This document shows positions 6,497 through 7,468 of a stretch of DNA of 7,468 nt, in pieces. The position numbers and the translations under genes are program-made. The stretch comes from Clostridia bacterium (GTDB lineage Bacteria > Bacillota > Clostridia > UMGS1883): positions 1 through 7,468 of the forward strand of contig JAJQCX010000049.1 of the NCBI GenBank assembly GCA_021202495.1, given 5' to 3'. The number at the start of each line of letters is the position of its first letter. Position 1 is the first letter of the stretch. A model generated the notes under the pieces. The model saw only the letters and a program-made list of their open reading frames with translations, had not been told where the DNA came from and made no database searches.

Positions 6497-7374
6497 TATT
6501 CGATACCTCTTTCTATGGTTACTGTACCGGAGGTTGCGTTAAGCGCGTCCTCAAGCCCCGCGGGATCTTCGATATATCCTATATCGGTATAGCTGTATGA
6601 CGTATTAAAGCTCTTATAAAATATTACAAGGCAATCATTGCCGTAAAGCTTCAAATCGCCCGCGCTTACTTTGTTTGGACGATATGTTTCTGTCGGAAAG
6701 CTGCTGTCAAAATAATAGTAATATTCATTGTTGCCGCCAAATTCCGACATATCTATCGTCATGGGAAGCTTTTCCGCAAATGCGCGGGCTGTTTCGTTGT
6801 CATACAAATGCGCCGTGAAAATCTTTTTTCCGATGGTTATTGCTATTGTCATTGAATTTTCGTTTCCTTCCGTTTCGTTTTCTGTCTCTTCTGTTGTGGC
6901 GGGCGCAGAAGATATTGTTACAATTTGATTTTCATTGTCCCAAGCAACATTATATCCGAAGCTTTCGGCGATAAATCGTATCGGCAGCATTGTGCGCCCG
7001 TTTATGATAACAGGTTCGGTGTCAAGAGCATATTCATTGCCGTCAAGTTTCGCTGTGGCTGAGCCTATAACAAGCAGAATTTTATCATCGTCTTTTGTGA
7101 GCGTTACGGTTTGCGTGTCATAGTCCCACTGCACATCAGCGCCCATTGCCTCAGCTGCCGCGCGAACCGGCACAAGCGTGCGCCCGTTTTCGATTATAGG
7201 GCACGTGTCGTTCCCGGGGTCTATCTCCTTTTCCGCACCGTTTACGGTCATTATCGGCGAGCCTATCTGCATTGTCATCAAAAATGACTCATCCTCTGTC
7301 ATCTGCGCCGCGCACGATGCTGCGGCAAATACACAGATGAAAATTGTAAGGATTGCTGCTGTTAATCTTTTCAT
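6496..7374 (-). CDS. Secreted Cu_amine_oxidN1-domain protein with C-terminal cyclophilin-like domain
   Basis: A 292-aa exported protein. The N-terminus (1-24) is a signal peptide, MKRLTAAILTIFICVFAAAS, followed by Cys21; AASC is a weak lipobox, so it may be a lipoprotein. Residues 38-156 contain two copies of the copper amine oxidase N-terminal-like repeat, recognised by NGRTLVPVRAAAEAMG with VQWD, and NGRTMLPIRFIAESFG with VAWD. Despite the name, this domain is a common cell-surface module in Firmicutes and implies no oxidase activity. An acidic, Thr-rich linker (158-174) leads to a well-conserved cyclophilin-like domain (175-288): FTAHLYDNETARAFAEKLP, a Tyr-rich stretch, AGDLKLYGND, VIFYKSF, SYTDIGYI and GLEDAL. 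The same domain in divergent form ends the SLH protein at 210-1265. Prolyl isomerase activity is not implied. GGGAGG lies 7 bases before the ATG, and the gene lies between a probable regulator and DUF3737 in one operon. Confidence 0.87.
   Translation of the reverse strand: MKRLTAAILTIFICVFAAASCAAQMTEDESFLMTMQIGSPIMTVNGAEKEIDPGNDTCPIIENGRTLVPVRAAAEAMGADVQWDYDTQTVTLTKDDDKILLVIGSATAKLDGNEYALDTEPVIINGRTMLPIRFIAESFGYNVAWDNENQIVTISSAPATTEETENETEGNENSMTIAITIGKKIFTAHLYDNETARAFAEKLPMTIDMSEFGGNNEYYYYFDSSFPTETYRPNKVSAGDLKLYGNDCLVIFYKSFNTSYSYTDIGYIEDPAGLEDALNATSGTVTIERGIE
6506..6512 (-). promoter_or_regulatory. Ribosome binding site of the DUF3737 gene
   Basis: AAAGAGG lies 9 bases before the ATG at 6496, within the last codons of the preceding gene. 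This fixes the DUF3737 start and supports coupled translation through the TAATG junction. Confidence 0.7.
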
Positions 7375-7381
7375 GTTAAAA

Positions 7382-7387
7382 CCTCCC
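7382..7387 (-). promoter_or_regulatory. Strong ribosome binding site of the Cu_amine_oxidN1 gene
   Basis: GGGAGG is placed 7 bases before the ATG at 7374, in the 17-base gap after the preceding stop codon. It is the best SD site in the window and fixes this start. Confidence 0.8.
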
Positions 7388-7391
7388 GTTG

Positions 7392-7468
7392 TTAATAATT
7401 TTCGCCCTTTTTCATTTGATAAATAAGATAATCCATACAGCTGAGCTTTTCCTGCGCGGTATGAAGAT
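7392..7468 (-). CDS. C-terminal end of a probable MerR-type regulator (partial)
   Basis: Only the last 24 codons are in the window; the gene continues past the right edge. The frame ends in TAA at 7394-7392, and the tail contains AQEKLSCMDYLIYQMKKGE. The hydrophobic spacing (L..MDYLIYQM) followed by KKGE fits the dimerisation coiled-coil end of MerR-family regulators, which often finish with an (I/D)YKI-type heptad and a Lys-rich tail. This is pattern recognition on a very short piece. The frame is supported by the 17-base spacing to the next gene and its strong SD site, which make a co-directional operon. If correct, it probably controls the operon that ends at 5633. Confidence 0.45.
   Translation of the reverse strand, partial: LHTAQEKLSCMDYLIYQMKKGENY

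Noticed and set aside
1..7468. CRISPR array, insertion sequence, tRNA or rRNA
   Set aside because: No regularly spaced repeats, transposase, terminal repeats or tRNA-like cloverleaf were seen on either strand.

Overview
The window looks like chromosomal DNA of a Gram-positive, low-to-mid GC member of the Firmicutes (Bacillota), most likely an anaerobic gut-type Clostridia. The grounds are three SLH repeats on a predicted lipoprotein, a copper-amine-oxidase-N-like (Cu_amine_oxidN1) surface protein, a DUF3737 protein, purine-rich Shine-Dalgarno (SD) sites, consensus sigma-A promoters and the standard genetic code. The species cannot be named from the sequence.

Layout. (1) Bases 1-203 form a regulatory region. 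It has a probable leftward promoter with an operator-like palindrome at the left edge, and a strong rightward promoter (TTGATA-N17-TATAAT). (2) Bases 204-2237 (+) hold a two-gene operon: an SLH-domain lipoprotein with a C-terminal cyclophilin-like domain, then an Ntn-type linear amide C-N hydrolase of the choloylglycine hydrolase family. The two are in the same frame and separated by a single TGA. A rho-independent terminator follows at about 2241-2277. (3) Bases 2322-5499 (-) hold a tandem pair of ABC exporter half-transporters behind a perfect TTGACA-N17-TATAAT promoter. The first (536 aa) is intact. The second is broken: read as one frame from 3920 to 2322 it is 532 codons, matching its partner, but it has in-frame stops at codon 25 (TAG) and codon 345 (TAA). 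The second stop separates the membrane domain from the ATPase domain. (4) Bases 5602-7468 (-) hold a tightly coupled operon: the last 24 codons of what is probably a MerR-type regulator, a secreted Cu_amine_oxidN1 plus cyclophilin-like protein, and a DUF3737 beta-helix protein, ended by a perfect 14-bp hairpin terminator.

How the parts fit. The two flanking operons share a cyclophilin-like C-terminal domain carried on two different surface-type N-terminal modules (SLH; Cu_amine_oxidN1), so they are probably related in function. The ABC pair lies between them, has its own promoter and looks more AT-rich. It is probably an independent module, now non-functional or altered through loss of its second half. 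The most notable observations are the nonsense-interrupted ABC partner, the duplicated cyclophilin-like domain, and the in-frame single stop between the surface protein and the amide hydrolase.
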